Below the pieces are notes generated by a model. That model had not been told where the DNA came from and did no database searches. It saw only the letters and a list, made by a program, of their open reading frames with translations. A DNA stretch of 38,560 nt from Ilumatobacteraceae bacterium (lineage in GTDB: Bacteria; Actinomycetota; Acidimicrobiia; Acidimicrobiales; Ilumatobacteraceae). The translations under genes and the position numbers were made by a program. The stretch spans positions 1 to 38,560 of the forward strand of contig JALHOG010000052.1 of NCBI GenBank assembly GCA_022843125.1, written 5' to 3'. Shown in pieces: positions 17,727 through 25,652 of the stretch (the stretch's first letter is position 1; each line of letters starts with the position of its first letter).

Positions 17727-18682
17727 CCGCGATCACCTCACGGCTCGATCGAGCCGAGACTGCAGCCACTGCGGTGACGTCATCCCGTCGCCGGCGCCGG
17801 CGCCGGCGCCATGTCAAGCCGAGCGACCTGTTCTTCTGGAGCCTGGTCGCCGTCCTGCTCATCCTGACGCTGTTCCCGTTCTACTGGTCGCTGCGCACTG
17901 CGCTGTCGACCAACGCATCGCTTCCCGCCAACTCGACCGGTCTGCTGCCGGCCAACTTCACACTGAGCGGATTCGAGCGGGCCCTCGGGCTGGCGTCCAC
18001 GGAGGAGGCCATCGCCGCCGGCGGGTCGGGCGCGCAGATCGACTTCATCAAGGCACTGCGTAACTCGTTCATCGTGTCGACGATGGTGACGATCGGTCAG
18101 GTGTTGTGCTGTGCCATGGCGGCGTACGCCTTCGCCCGTCTGCGGTTCCCGTTCCGCAACCAGCTCTTCTTCATCGTGCTGACCGCGCTGATGATCCCGC
18201 CGATCTTCACGCTGCTACCCAACTTCCTGTGGGTCCAGGACCGTGGCTGGCTGAACACCTACCTGGGCATCGCCTCGCCCAAGCTGCTGATGACGCCGTT
18301 CGCGATCTTCTTCCTGCGGCAGTTCTTCCTGAACATCCCCCGTGAGATCGAGGAAGCCGCCAGCATCGACGGTGCGGGCCGATTCCGCACATTCTTCAAG
18401 ATCATCGTGCCGATGTCTGCGTCGCCGATCGTCACGCTGGCCGTCCTGACGTTCATCGAGCAGTGGAACGACTATCTCTGGCCGAAGCTCGTCGGCCAGG
18501 ACGAGAGCGTGAGAGTGCTGACGACGTCGCTCGGCAACTTCCGGTCGCAAACACCGCAGGGCACACCCGATTGGGCAGGGCTCATGGCGGCCACCTGGGT
18601 GTCGGCGCTTCCGATCCTGTTGCTGTTGCTGCTCGCCGGCAAGCGCCTCGTCAACTCGATCCAGTTCTCGGGCATCAAGTGA
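17723..18682 (+). CDS. Sugar ABC transporter permease (MalG-like)
   Basis: A 319-residue permease, partner of the preceding one. A run of eight Arg (about 22-29, encoded by CGCCGG repeats) precedes the first helix (FFWSLVAVLLILTLFPF). The EAA loop is EEAASIDGAGRFRTFFKIIVP, here shortened to its key E-A-A...G motif; helices include FIVSTMVTIGQVLCCAM and the C-terminal ILLLLLLAGKRLV, and the ending 'NSIQFSGIK' resembles the usual '..G..KG' terminus of MalG-type permeases. ATG 17723 overlaps the upstream stop, so the two permeases are translationally coupled. The importer has no ATPase gene here; CUT1 systems in actinobacteria often share an MsiK-type ATPase encoded elsewhere. Confidence 0.93.
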   Translation: MTAITSRLDRAETAATAVTSSRRRRRRRRHVKPSDLFFWSLVAVLLILTLFPFYWSLRTALSTNASLPANSTGLLPANFTLSGFERALGLASTEEAIAAGGSGAQIDFIKALRNSFIVSTMVTIGQVLCCAMAAYAFARLRFPFRNQLFFIVLTALMIPPIFTLLPNFLWVQDRGWLNTYLGIASPKLLMTPFAIFFLRQFFLNIPREIEEAASIDGAGRFRTFFKIIVPMSASPIVTLAVLTFIEQWNDYLWPKLVGQDESVRVLTTSLGNFRSQTPQGTPDWAGLMAATWVSALPILLLLLLAGKRLVNSIQFSGIK

Positions 18683-18773
18683 GCGATCCATGCGCCTCGC
18701 TGCCCACCAGGTTTCCGCGATCACGTCGCGAGAAGGGCCCCGGTCCCGAACCGGAAACAGAAGGAGAAGACAC

Positions 18774-20192
18774 ATGAGGGGGAAGACTCCCGCGCTCTTC
18801 GCCGTCGCGGCGCTCGCGCTCGCGGCATGCGGTGGGGACGATGACAACGGTTCCGCTGGTGGTGCAGCCACCGCCGACGCCGAGACCGGATCCACGGCCA
18901 CGGCCACCGCCGACGCCGGTGGCGACACCGCTGCGCCGGCGGGCGACGCCGTCGCCCTGACGTACGCGCTCTGGGATGCGAATCAACTCCCGGCCTATGA
19001 AGCGTGTGCGACCGCGTTCAACGCTGCCAACCCGGGGGTCTCTGTGACGGTCCAGCAGCAGGGCTGGGACGACTACTGGAACGCGATCACCACCGGCTTC
19101 GTGTCGGGGACCGCTCCGGACGTCTTCACGAACCACCTCGCGCGCTATCCCGAATTCGCGGAGACCGAGCAGATCCTCCCGCTCAACGAGTGGATCGAGC
19201 GCGACGCGGTCGACACGACCGTCTACTTCCCGGGCTTGGTCGACCTGTGGGCGCGGCCCGACGGCAACCAGTACGGCCTCCCGAAGGACTGGGACACGAT
19301 CGCGATCGTCGCCAACCAGCAGATGCTCGCGGACGCCGGTATCGACCCGGCCACGCTGGCCGATCTCACCTGGAACCCGCAGGACGGCGGCACGTTCGAA
19401 GAGGCGATCGCGGCGCTGTCCGTCGACGTGAACGGCGTCCGGGGCAACGAGGCCGGCTTCGACGCAGCGAACGTCGCCACGTACGGCTTCGGCTTGGTGA
19501 ACACCGGTGGCGGCAACGGTCAGACCGAGTGGAGCTGGTTGGCCGTCGCGAACGGTTGGAACTTCATGGACGAGCCGTACTGGGGCACGAGCTTCAACTA
19601 CGCCGACCCGAAGTTCGTCGAGACGATCGACTGGATCAAGGGCGCGATCGACAAGGGCTTCGCGCCGCCGTTCGAGGTGTTCTCGGCGACCGGTCACAAC
19701 GACCTGTTCAAGGCCGGCCAGACGGCGACGACCTCGCTTGGCTCATGGGAGATCGGTGACGTGCTGGCTGCGGAGTTCGAGACGGCCTTCTTCCCGACCC
19801 CGGTCGGACCGACTGGCCAGCGCGCCTCGATGTTCAACGGTCTCGCCGACTCGATCTCGGCGTCCAGCGAGCATCCGGAGCAAGCGTGGGAGTGGGTGAA
19901 GTTCCTCGCCTCGGTCGATTGTCAGAACCTCGTGGCCGAGACGGCCGTCGTCTTCCCGGCGATCCCCGAGGCCGCCGACCGGGTCAAGGCCGTGCGCGCC
20001 GAGCAGGGCGTCGACGTGAGCGCCTTCACCGTCCACGTCGAAGAGGGCACCACGTTCACGTTCCCGATCGCCGACTTCGCGGCCGATCGCGATGCGATCA
20101 TGAACCCGGCGATGGAGGCGGTGTTCACCGGCTCCGACACGGGTTCGACGATCGCTGACGCCAATGCCGAGGTGAACGCTCTCTTCGAGTGA
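18774..20192 (+). CDS. Sugar-binding lipoprotein of the ABC importer
   Basis: A 472-residue extracellular solute-binding protein (family 1, MalE-like). ATG 18774 has AAGGAGAAG six bases upstream. The signal peptide ends in a lipobox, LALAAC-GG, so the mature protein is lipid-anchored at its Cys (about residue 19), followed by an acidic Ala/Thr/Gly linker. The binding domain shows LTYALWDANQLPAYEACATAFN near its start, GFVSGTAPDVFTNH, YGLPKDWDTIAIVANQQML, and ISASSEHPEQAWEWVKFLAS near its end, all typical of CUT1 binding proteins. It is preceded by a 91-bp gap after the permease genes and followed by mutually exclusive hairpins at 20193-20256, which may set its level relative to melA. Ligand probably an alpha-galactoside (context). 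Confidence 0.93.
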   Translation: MRGKTPALFAVAALALAACGGDDDNGSAGGAATADAETGSTATATADAGGDTAAPAGDAVALTYALWDANQLPAYEACATAFNAANPGVSVTVQQQGWDDYWNAITTGFVSGTAPDVFTNHLARYPEFAETEQILPLNEWIERDAVDTTVYFPGLVDLWARPDGNQYGLPKDWDTIAIVANQQMLADAGIDPATLADLTWNPQDGGTFEEAIAALSVDVNGVRGNEAGFDAANVATYGFGLVNTGGGNGQTEWSWLAVANGWNFMDEPYWGTSFNYADPKFVETIDWIKGAIDKGFAPPFEVFSATGHNDLFKAGQTATTSLGSWEIGDVLAAEFETAFFPTPVGPTGQRASMFNGLADSISASSEHPEQAWEWVKFLASVDCQNLVAETAVVFPAIPEAADRVKAVRAEQGVDVSAFTVHVEEGTTFTFPIADFAADRDAIMNPAMEAVFTGSDTGSTIADANAEVNALFE

Positions 20193-20256
20193 CGCACCGT
20201 TCTCTCCCCAAGAGAAGCTGAGGGTGGGAGCGGTGCGTTCACGCGCGCCGCTCCCA
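20193..20256 (+). promoter_or_regulatory. Alternative hairpins between binding protein and melA
   Basis: Structure A: CGCACCG (20193-20199) pairs with CGGTGCG (20231-20237), enclosing TTCTCT/AGAGAA (20200-20205 with 20211-20216). Structure B: TGGGAGCGG (20225-20233) pairs with CCGCTCCCA (20248-20256). Both need 20231-20233, so they exclude each other. B has no T-run. Candidate attenuator or mRNA-stabilising element giving more binding protein than glycosidase. Confidence 0.5.
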
Positions 20257-20325
20257 TCATCGGTCTCCTGCTCGCCCGCGGTTGCCCCTCCCCGCCGCAC
20301 CCGACCATCCCCTCGGAGTCATCTC

Positions 20326-21681
20326 ATGCCCAAGATCACCTTCGTCGGTGCCGGCAGCACCGTGTTCGCGAAGAACCTGCTCGGCGACATCCTCAGCCTG
20401 CCTGAGCTCGCGGCGTCGGAGATCGTGCTCTTCGACATCGACGAGCATCGCCTCCGGACGTCGGAGATCGTCGCCGGCAAGACGGCAGTCGCCATCGGGG
20501 CGATGCCGCGGATCACCGCCACCACCGACCGGCGCGCCGCGCTCGACGGCGCGGACCACGTGATCACGATGTTCCAGGTGGGCGGCTACCAGCCGTCGAC
20601 CGTGATCGACTTCGAGGTGCCGAAGCGGTACGGGCTCCGCCAGACGATCGCCGACACGCTGGGCGTGGGTGGCATCATGCGCGCCCTACGCACGGTGCCG
20701 GTGCTGCTCGACATGTGCCACGAGATGGAGGAGTTGTGCGCCGACGCCACCCTCCTCCAATACGTCAACCCGATGGCGATCAACTGTTGGGCGATCAACG
20801 CCGCCACCTCGATCAAGACCGTCGGGCTGTGCCACAGCGTCCAACACACGGCGAGCGAACTCGCGAGCGACATCGGGGTGCCGGTCGATGAGGTCCGCTA
20901 CCTCTGCGCCGGCATCAACCACATGGCCTTCTACCTCGAGTACGGCCGCCAGACCCCTGACGGCATCGTCGATCTCTACCCCGAGATCGCCAAGGTCGCC
21001 GCCGGGGGCGCGATCCCGCAACGCGGACACAGTGAACGGTCTGACGGCGGGGTCACGGGGCTCTCCGACGCCGTGCGGTACGAGATGTACCGGCGGCTCG
21101 GCTACTTCGTCACGGAATCGAGCGAGCACTTCGCCGAGTATGTGCCCTGGTTCATCAAGCGCGATCGCCCCGATCTCATCGAGCGCTTCGGCGTCCCGCT
21201 CGATGAGTACCCGACACGCTGCGAACGGCAGCTCGCCGGTTGGGAGGAGCTGCGCGAACAGCTCGAGGCGCCCGACTCGACGATCGACGTGACGCCGAGC
21301 GTGGAGTACGGGGCGGCGATCATCCACTCGATCGAGACCGGTACACCGCGCGTCGTCTACGGCAACGTGCGCAACGATGGAATCATCGCCAACCTGCCCG
21401 ATGAGTGCGTGGTCGAGGTGCCCTGTCTCGTCGACCACAGCGGGGTCCAGCCGACGCGCATCGGTCGCATCCCGACACAGCTCGCGGCGCTGATGCAGAC
21501 CAACATCAACGTCCAGGCGCTGACGGTGGAGGCGATCCTGACCGGGGACCGCGAGCGCGTGTACCAGGCCGCGATGTTCGACCCGCACACGGCAGCGGAG
21601 CTCGACCTCGACCAGATCTGGGCGTTGGTCGACGACCTGCTCGTGGCGCACGCCGACTACATCCCCGACAACCTCCGGTAG
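20326..21681 (+). CDS. melA: GH4 family alpha-galactosidase
   Basis: A 451-residue cytoplasmic glycosidase of family GH4, which cleaves via an NAD+- and Mn2+-dependent oxidation/elimination mechanism. The N-terminal Rossmann motif is KITFVGAGSTVFAKNLLGDI; MelA-type signatures are FDIDEHRL, YVNPMAINCWA, the metal-ligand Cys in GLCHSVQHT and metal-ligand His in GINHMAFYLEYG. Later conserved parts are VYGNVRNDG and LPDECVVEVPCLVD. The pattern fits alpha-galactosidase MelA better than the alpha-glucosidase or 6-phospho-glycosidase branches. ATG 20326 follows a weak GGAG. It is last in the importer operon and would release galactose for the galT product encoded at 24337. Length is usual for MelA. 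Confidence 0.92.
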   Translation: MPKITFVGAGSTVFAKNLLGDILSLPELAASEIVLFDIDEHRLRTSEIVAGKTAVAIGAMPRITATTDRRAALDGADHVITMFQVGGYQPSTVIDFEVPKRYGLRQTIADTLGVGGIMRALRTVPVLLDMCHEMEELCADATLLQYVNPMAINCWAINAATSIKTVGLCHSVQHTASELASDIGVPVDEVRYLCAGINHMAFYLEYGRQTPDGIVDLYPEIAKVAAGGAIPQRGHSERSDGGVTGLSDAVRYEMYRRLGYFVTESSEHFAEYVPWFIKRDRPDLIERFGVPLDEYPTRCERQLAGWEELREQLEAPDSTIDVTPSVEYGAAIIHSIETGTPRVVYGNVRNDGIIANLPDECVVEVPCLVDHSGVQPTRIGRIPTQLAALMQTNINVQALTVEAILTGDRERVYQAAMFDPHTAAELDLDQIWALVDDLLVAHADYIPDNLR

Positions 21682-21734
21682 GAGCGGCGCGGTCCGGCAC
21701 GGGCCGGCACGATCCCGCACGGCGCGGTTGGTGA

Positions 21735-22538
21735 TCAGCGGAAGCCCGGGACGTGCCGGCGCAGGAAGATGTGCACCGCCGGGAGGACGAGCAGGATCTC
21801 TCCGGTGTTCCACGCGAAGTGGGTGTCGAGCCGATCGGCCGTCGTGATGAAGGGCAGACCACAGATCAGTTCGAGGCGCGTGCCGGCGTTCAGGTCGAGC
21901 CACCCGTCGCGGCCGACCACGCCGGGCAAGCCCTGCGCGGTCACATCGCCCTGCCCGAGACCAGCGAGTTCGGCGCTGACCTGCAGGAAGCGCACCCACA
22001 TGTACGTGTGTTCGAGGGCGTGCGCCGTCGCCCAGATCAGGGCCGCCCAGCCCCAGAAGCCGCGCATGCCGCGGGCGAACAGGTAGCCGACGGCGGCGAC
22101 GACCGACCAATTCCACACGAAGTGGACCCACTCCGAGTTCGCCGGCGACAGCAGCCCGTTGCTGAGCCGCAGCGGCTCCCCGAGGACGTGTCGCTGGGTC
22201 CACTGGACACCGTGCTCGATCGAGTGCAGACCCTGCACGGTCACGAGCGCCGCTGCGACGGCGGCGTTCGACCCGTAGCGAGTCGCGGTCGCGCGCCATG
22301 TGATCGTTCCGGGAACGGCCATGATCGCGAGCACGAGCGCGACCGCCTGCCAGAGCTGCCACCCGAGGATCATGCGGGTCGCAACCGCTGCGCCGAGGGC
22401 GATCGACCAGCAGACGACCACGAGTTCGGTGTGCTGGCGGGGGTGCAGCAGCGTCACGAGGGGGAGGCGGACCCGTTCCGATCGCGGCGGAACGTCAGCT
22501 CCGGCCGTGGACGAGTCTGGTGCGAGCGCCGTGGTCAT
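21735..22538 (-). CDS. Polytopic membrane protein with HxxxH motifs, unknown function
   Basis: A 267-residue integral membrane protein I cannot assign. ATG 22538 overlaps the stop of the CRTAC1-like gene by four bases (ATGA), so translation is coupled. About six helices: ~34-52 (ELVVVCWSIALGAAVA), 57-75, 84-105, 130-150, 155-175 and 235-255. Two H-x3-H pairs lie in or next to helices: HSIEH in VQGLHSIEHGVQW and HALEH in WATAHALEHTYMW; further His occur in EWVHFVWNW, DTHFAWN and the C-terminal AVHIFLRRH. Such paired His in a membrane bundle resemble metal or haem ligands of membrane hydroxylases/desaturases, but the full three-box pattern of those enzymes is not present. Control by the 24259-24294 operator is predicted through the upstream gene. 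Confidence 0.78.
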   Translation of the reverse strand: MTTALAPDSSTAGADVPPRSERVRLPLVTLLHPRQHTELVVVCWSIALGAAVATRMILGWQLWQAVALVLAIMAVPGTITWRATATRYGSNAAVAAALVTVQGLHSIEHGVQWTQRHVLGEPLRLSNGLLSPANSEWVHFVWNWSVVAAVGYLFARGMRGFWGWAALIWATAHALEHTYMWVRFLQVSAELAGLGQGDVTAQGLPGVVGRDGWLDLNAGTRLELICGLPFITTADRLDTHFAWNTGEILLVLPAVHIFLRRHVPGFR

Positions 22539-24220
22539 GAACGGATCACCTCGTAGTGATGGCCGGGGGTCGGTGAGTCGACCGATGTGATGGAGCCGTC
22601 GGGCCAGTGGACGTCGAGCCGGTCGAGGTGTTCGGCGTCGCCCGTGCCGATATGGAGCACCTGTGAGCTTCCGGAGAGATAGCCGCCGCCGGAGCGCACG
22701 CTGCGCACCAAGCGGCGGTCGTTGCTGACGACCCAGGTGGTTGCGCCGATGGCGTGTGTGTTGCGGGTGCCGGGCTGGCGCAGCGAGACGGTGATCGCTC
22801 GGCCGTCGCACCGTCGGTTGCGGTACGCCACCGACGGGGATTGGAGGTTGTTCACCACGAGGTCGAGACGCCCGTCGAGGTCGAGGTCGACCAGCACGGA
22901 GCCCCGCCCGCTTCCGAGCGACTCGAGCCCCCAGCGCTCGCTGCTGAACGTACCGTCGCCTCGGTTCACGAACGTGATGTTGGGCTCGACGATCTCCGCG
23001 CCCGGTAGGTAGTGGAAGGTCTCCGACGCGATCATCCCGTTGACCACATGGAGATCGACGTCGCCGTCATTGTCGAGGTCGCCGAAGCGCCCTGACCACG
23101 CCCAGCCGGCAGCGTCGACACCGGCGCGCTCGGCGTCGTCGCGGTAGGTCGTGCCGGGGCGCCCGCTGTAGAGCATGTTGCGGATCTTCTGGGGGTTTCG
23201 CGGGTCGTCGATCGCATCCATCGTCGCCATGAGCGGCATCCACTCGGCGAGCGCCTCGACGTCGACGGTGGCTGGTTGCATGTCGGTGACGAAGATCTCC
23301 TCGACGCCATCGCCATCGACGTCACCGACATCGAAGCTCATCGGATGCGCCGCCGACTGCGAGAACGGGACGAACGGCGACACGGCGCCGTGACCGTCGT
23401 TGCGCCATGCGGCGTCGGGGACTGCGAAGTCGTTGCCGACGAAGAGGTCGACGTGGCTGTCGGCATCGAGGTCGATCAGCGCGGTCACGAGCCCCTGGGC
23501 ATCGGTCGCGAGCCGTTCGGCCTCGAACCGATCGCCGAGGTTGCGGTAGAGGAAGACGCCCGCGCCATCGCTGAACAGAAACGAGCTGCGCAACACCTGA
23601 TCGAGTTCGGCGTCGTACGAGGACGTGGCGAGGTCGAGGTCGCCATCTCCGTCCACGTCGGCCCAGCTCATCGAGTAGGCGGGGGCGCCGACGCCACGTA
23701 CCGGCACCTGCTCGAGGCGGCGCGCGCCGAGATTGCGGAAGACTGCGATCCCCGCCCCGCGGTGGCTGGTGACGATGTCGAGCCGGCCGTCGGCGTCGAC
23801 GTCGACGAGTTGTACGGCGCGGGTACTGCGGTCGCGCATTTCCTCGCGGGTGAAACGGAAGCCGCCTTCGTTCCACAGGATGGTGTTCGGGCCTTCGAGA
23901 TTGCCGAGCACGATGTCGGGCAGGCCGTCACCGTCGAGGTCAGCGGCGGCCACGCCGGAACCGTTGCTGTCGAACAGCCGCGCCGGTTCGTCGGCGGCGC
24001 GCGTGATGTGCGGGAGTTCGTAGGGTTCGAAGTGGGGCTCGCAATCGATCGTCGGCGCGTGCGGCGTCACAGCGATGTCGGCATGAACGATGGCGCCGCC
24101 GGTCGGTGGCGCCACGGCACCGCCGGACCCGACCGCCGGCCGCACCGCCTCGAGCGCGAGGCCGCCAGCGAGTGCCACGGCCGCGATCGCACCCGATAGC
24201 AGGACCGGTCGTCGCTTCAT
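22535..24220 (-). CDS. Secreted FG-GAP/ASPIC-UnbV (CRTAC1-like) protein
   Basis: A 561-residue exported protein. Residues ~1-32 form a signal peptide or membrane anchor (KRRP, then a hydrophobic stretch). Seven calcium-binding-like D-x-D-x-D-G repeats are visible: DLDGDGLPD, DVDADGRLD, DVDGDGDLD, DLDADSHVD (degenerate), DVDGDGVEE, DLDNDGDVD and DLDLDGRLD, as expected for a seven-blade integrin-type beta-propeller. The C-terminal ~95 residues form an ASPIC/UnbV domain (TRNTHAIGATTWVV, VRSGGGYLSGSSQVLHIG, LDVHWPDGSI). Biochemical function of this family in bacteria is not established; carbohydrate or surface binding has been suggested by domain company. AAGGA lies about ten bases before ATG 24220. 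It is divergent from galT, sharing the 36-bp operator, and coupled to the downstream membrane gene. Confidence 0.88.
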   Translation of the reverse strand: MKRRPVLLSGAIAAVALAGGLALEAVRPAVGSGGAVAPPTGGAIVHADIAVTPHAPTIDCEPHFEPYELPHITRAADEPARLFDSNGSGVAAADLDGDGLPDIVLGNLEGPNTILWNEGGFRFTREEMRDRSTRAVQLVDVDADGRLDIVTSHRGAGIAVFRNLGARRLEQVPVRGVGAPAYSMSWADVDGDGDLDLATSSYDAELDQVLRSSFLFSDGAGVFLYRNLGDRFEAERLATDAQGLVTALIDLDADSHVDLFVGNDFAVPDAAWRNDGHGAVSPFVPFSQSAAHPMSFDVGDVDGDGVEEIFVTDMQPATVDVEALAEWMPLMATMDAIDDPRNPQKIRNMLYSGRPGTTYRDDAERAGVDAAGWAWSGRFGDLDNDGDVDLHVVNGMIASETFHYLPGAEIVEPNITFVNRGDGTFSSERWGLESLGSGRGSVLVDLDLDGRLDLVVNNLQSPSVAYRNRRCDGRAITVSLRQPGTRNTHAIGATTWVVSNDRRLVRSVRSGGGYLSGSSQVLHIGTGDAEHLDRLDVHWPDGSITSVDSPTPGHHYEVIRS

Positions 24221-24233
24221 CGGTCGTACATCC

Positions 24234-24262
24234 TTGACACCCCCGATGGGTCAACTTAATGT
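24234..24262 (+). promoter_or_regulatory. galT promoter
   Basis: TTGACA (24234-24239), 17-bp spacer, TAATGT (24257-24262): nearly a consensus housekeeping promoter. The predicted start point, about 24269, lies inside the palindrome at 24259-24294. Confidence 0.75.
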
Positions 24263-24281
24263 ACGTCAGCGTTGACGTCAA
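24253..24281 (-). promoter_or_regulatory. Promoter of the CRTAC1-like gene pair
   Basis: On the minus strand TTGACG (24281-24276), 17-bp spacer, TAAGTT (24258-24253). The -10 shares the TA at 24257-24258 with the galT -10, and the -35 lies in the operator centre, exactly as at site 1. Confidence 0.65.
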
Positions 24282-24294
24282 CGCTGACGTACAT
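24259..24294. promoter_or_regulatory. 36-bp perfect palindromic operator, site 2
   Basis: All 18 pairs match. The centre is TTGACGTCAA (24272-24281) with TCAGCGTTGA to its left and TCAACGCTGA to its right. It begins at the third base of the galT -10 box, the same offset as site 1 has from the importer -10. Predicted binding site of the LacI-family protein encoded at 15565-16599. Confidence 0.9.
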
Positions 24295-24336
24295 GCCAAG
24301 GTGCCTGGCAGACGAGGCCGGACGGGGCGGACCGAC

Positions 24337-25221
24337 ATGACGATGGAACACAACGACGCGCCCGACACGCGGATCGACCCGGTGCTGGGCACGGTCGTTC
24401 ACGTCGTGCGTGGACGGCAGGGGCGACCCAACCTGCCGCCGACCGGATGCCCGTTCTGCATCGGTGGTGTCGAGGCGCCCGAGCCGTACACCGTGAAGGC
24501 GTTCCCCAACCGGTGGCCGGCGCTCGGCCCTGGCCGTTGCGAGGTCGTCCTCTACACGCCCGAGCACGAAGCGACGTTCGCCTCGCTCGGCGTCGCCCGC
24601 GCCCGCTCGGTGATCGACCTGTGGGCCGAGCGGACCGTCGCGTTACGAGCTCGCGGTGACGTCGAGTTCGTCCTCGTCTTCGAGAACCGCGGGCCCGAGG
24701 TCGGGGCGACGATCGCCCATCCGCACGGCCAGATCTACGCCTACGACCACGTCCCGCTCCGACCTCGCCGCAGGCTCGAGGCGGGTTGGCGACCCGAACC
24801 CGATCCGGGCGACCGCCTGATCCACGCCGGTGAGGGGTGGCGGTGGTGGAGCCAGTTCTCGCCGGTCCATCCGATCTCGCTGTCGATCGCCCCGGAGGAA
24901 CGGATCCCGGACCTCGCCGCTGCGGGCGACGCCGAACGTGACGGTTTGGCCGGCATCCTCTGTGACGCCTTCGGCCGCCTCGATCGGCTCTTCGACCGGT
25001 CGCTGCCCTACATGATGTGGCTCTACCAGGCGCCGAACGCACCGATCGGTGACGCGCCGCCATGGTTCAACCTCGAGATCGTGTCCCCTTGGCGCTCGGC
25101 CGGTGTATGCCGCTACGTCGCCGCCGCCGAGCTGGCGTGCGAGGAGTACTTCAATCCAGTCGATCCGGCTGATGTCGCCGACCGGTTGCGACTGCTGGCG
25201 TCCGTCGGCAGCGTCACCTGA
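24337..25221 (+). CDS. galT: Galactose-1-phosphate uridylyltransferase
   Basis: A 294-residue Leloir-pathway enzyme exchanging UMP between UDP-glucose and galactose-1-phosphate. The active-site triad H-P-H-G-Q is at residues 128-132, in ATIAHPHGQIYAYD; the second His carries the UMP. N-terminal zinc-type pair C-P-F-C is at about 38-41, followed by VKAFPNRWPAL. Other typical parts are FENRGPEVGAT and FSPVHPISLSIAP. It is shorter than the ~340-residue enterobacterial enzyme but typical of actinobacterial GalT. ATG 24337 is used because upstream in-frame codons run into the operator; ATG 24343 is possible. No galK or galE is in the window. Predicted co-control with the importer and MelA makes it the step that consumes released galactose after GalK. 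Confidence 0.92.
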   Translation: MTMEHNDAPDTRIDPVLGTVVHVVRGRQGRPNLPPTGCPFCIGGVEAPEPYTVKAFPNRWPALGPGRCEVVLYTPEHEATFASLGVARARSVIDLWAERTVALRARGDVEFVLVFENRGPEVGATIAHPHGQIYAYDHVPLRPRRRLEAGWRPEPDPGDRLIHAGEGWRWWSQFSPVHPISLSIAPEERIPDLAAAGDAERDGLAGILCDAFGRLDRLFDRSLPYMMWLYQAPNAPIGDAPPWFNLEIVSPWRSAGVCRYVAAAELACEEYFNPVDPADVADRLRLLASVGSVT

Positions 25222-25249
25222 TCGGTCGCTCTTGCCCGTGTGCGCACGG

Positions 25250-25255
25250 TACGGT
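25250..25255 (+). promoter_or_regulatory. -10 element before the NTF2-like gene
   Basis: TACGGT seven bases before GTG 25263; no Shine-Dalgarno. Identical hexamer and spacing to the element at 8683. Confidence 0.5.
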
Positions 25256-25262
25256 CCGGAGC

Positions 25263-25646
25263 GTGGAGACCGAAGTAGCCGACGTGCTCGCCGCCAACCA
25301 GGCGTTCTACGACGCGCACGAGGCGCGCGACGTGGCCGCGATGGAGGCGGTGTGGGAGCACAGCGACCGCACGGTGTGCACCCACCCCGGTTGGCCGATC
25401 CTGCGCACCTGGCCGCTCGTCGCCCGTTCGTGGCGTCAGATCTTCGCCGGCCCCGGCCGCAACCAGTTCATCCTGACCAACGAGGCCGTCGCGATCGACG
25501 GCGATCTCGCCTGGGTGACCCTCGAGGAGAACCTCGTCGATGCCGGGGCCACCGGCACCGTCGCTGCGACGAACCTGTTCGCCCGGGCTGATGACGGCCG
25601 GTGGTTGCTCGTGCTGCACCACGGATCCCCGGTGATCGCGAGCTGA
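25263..25646 (+). CDS. NTF2/SnoaL-like fold protein
   Basis: A 127-residue protein of the NTF2-like superfamily (SnoaL/DUF4440 type). The helix ADVLAANQAFYDAHEARDVAAM followed here by the EAVWEHSD...CTHPGWP pattern and the strands GDLAWVTLEENLVDA, then AATNLFARADDGRWLLVLHH, form the usual cone-shaped fold; the His-His near the end and 'HPG' loop are common in this group. Such proteins are either small enzymes or binding modules, and no specific reaction can be given. The start GTG 25263 is supported by the TACGGT seven bases upstream. The methyltransferase follows after six bases, probably in the same transcript. Confidence 0.82.
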   Translation: METEVADVLAANQAFYDAHEARDVAAMEAVWEHSDRTVCTHPGWPILRTWPLVARSWRQIFAGPGRNQFILTNEAVAIDGDLAWVTLEENLVDAGATGTVAATNLFARADDGRWLLVLHHGSPVIAS

Positions 25647-25652
25647 CCCGGC

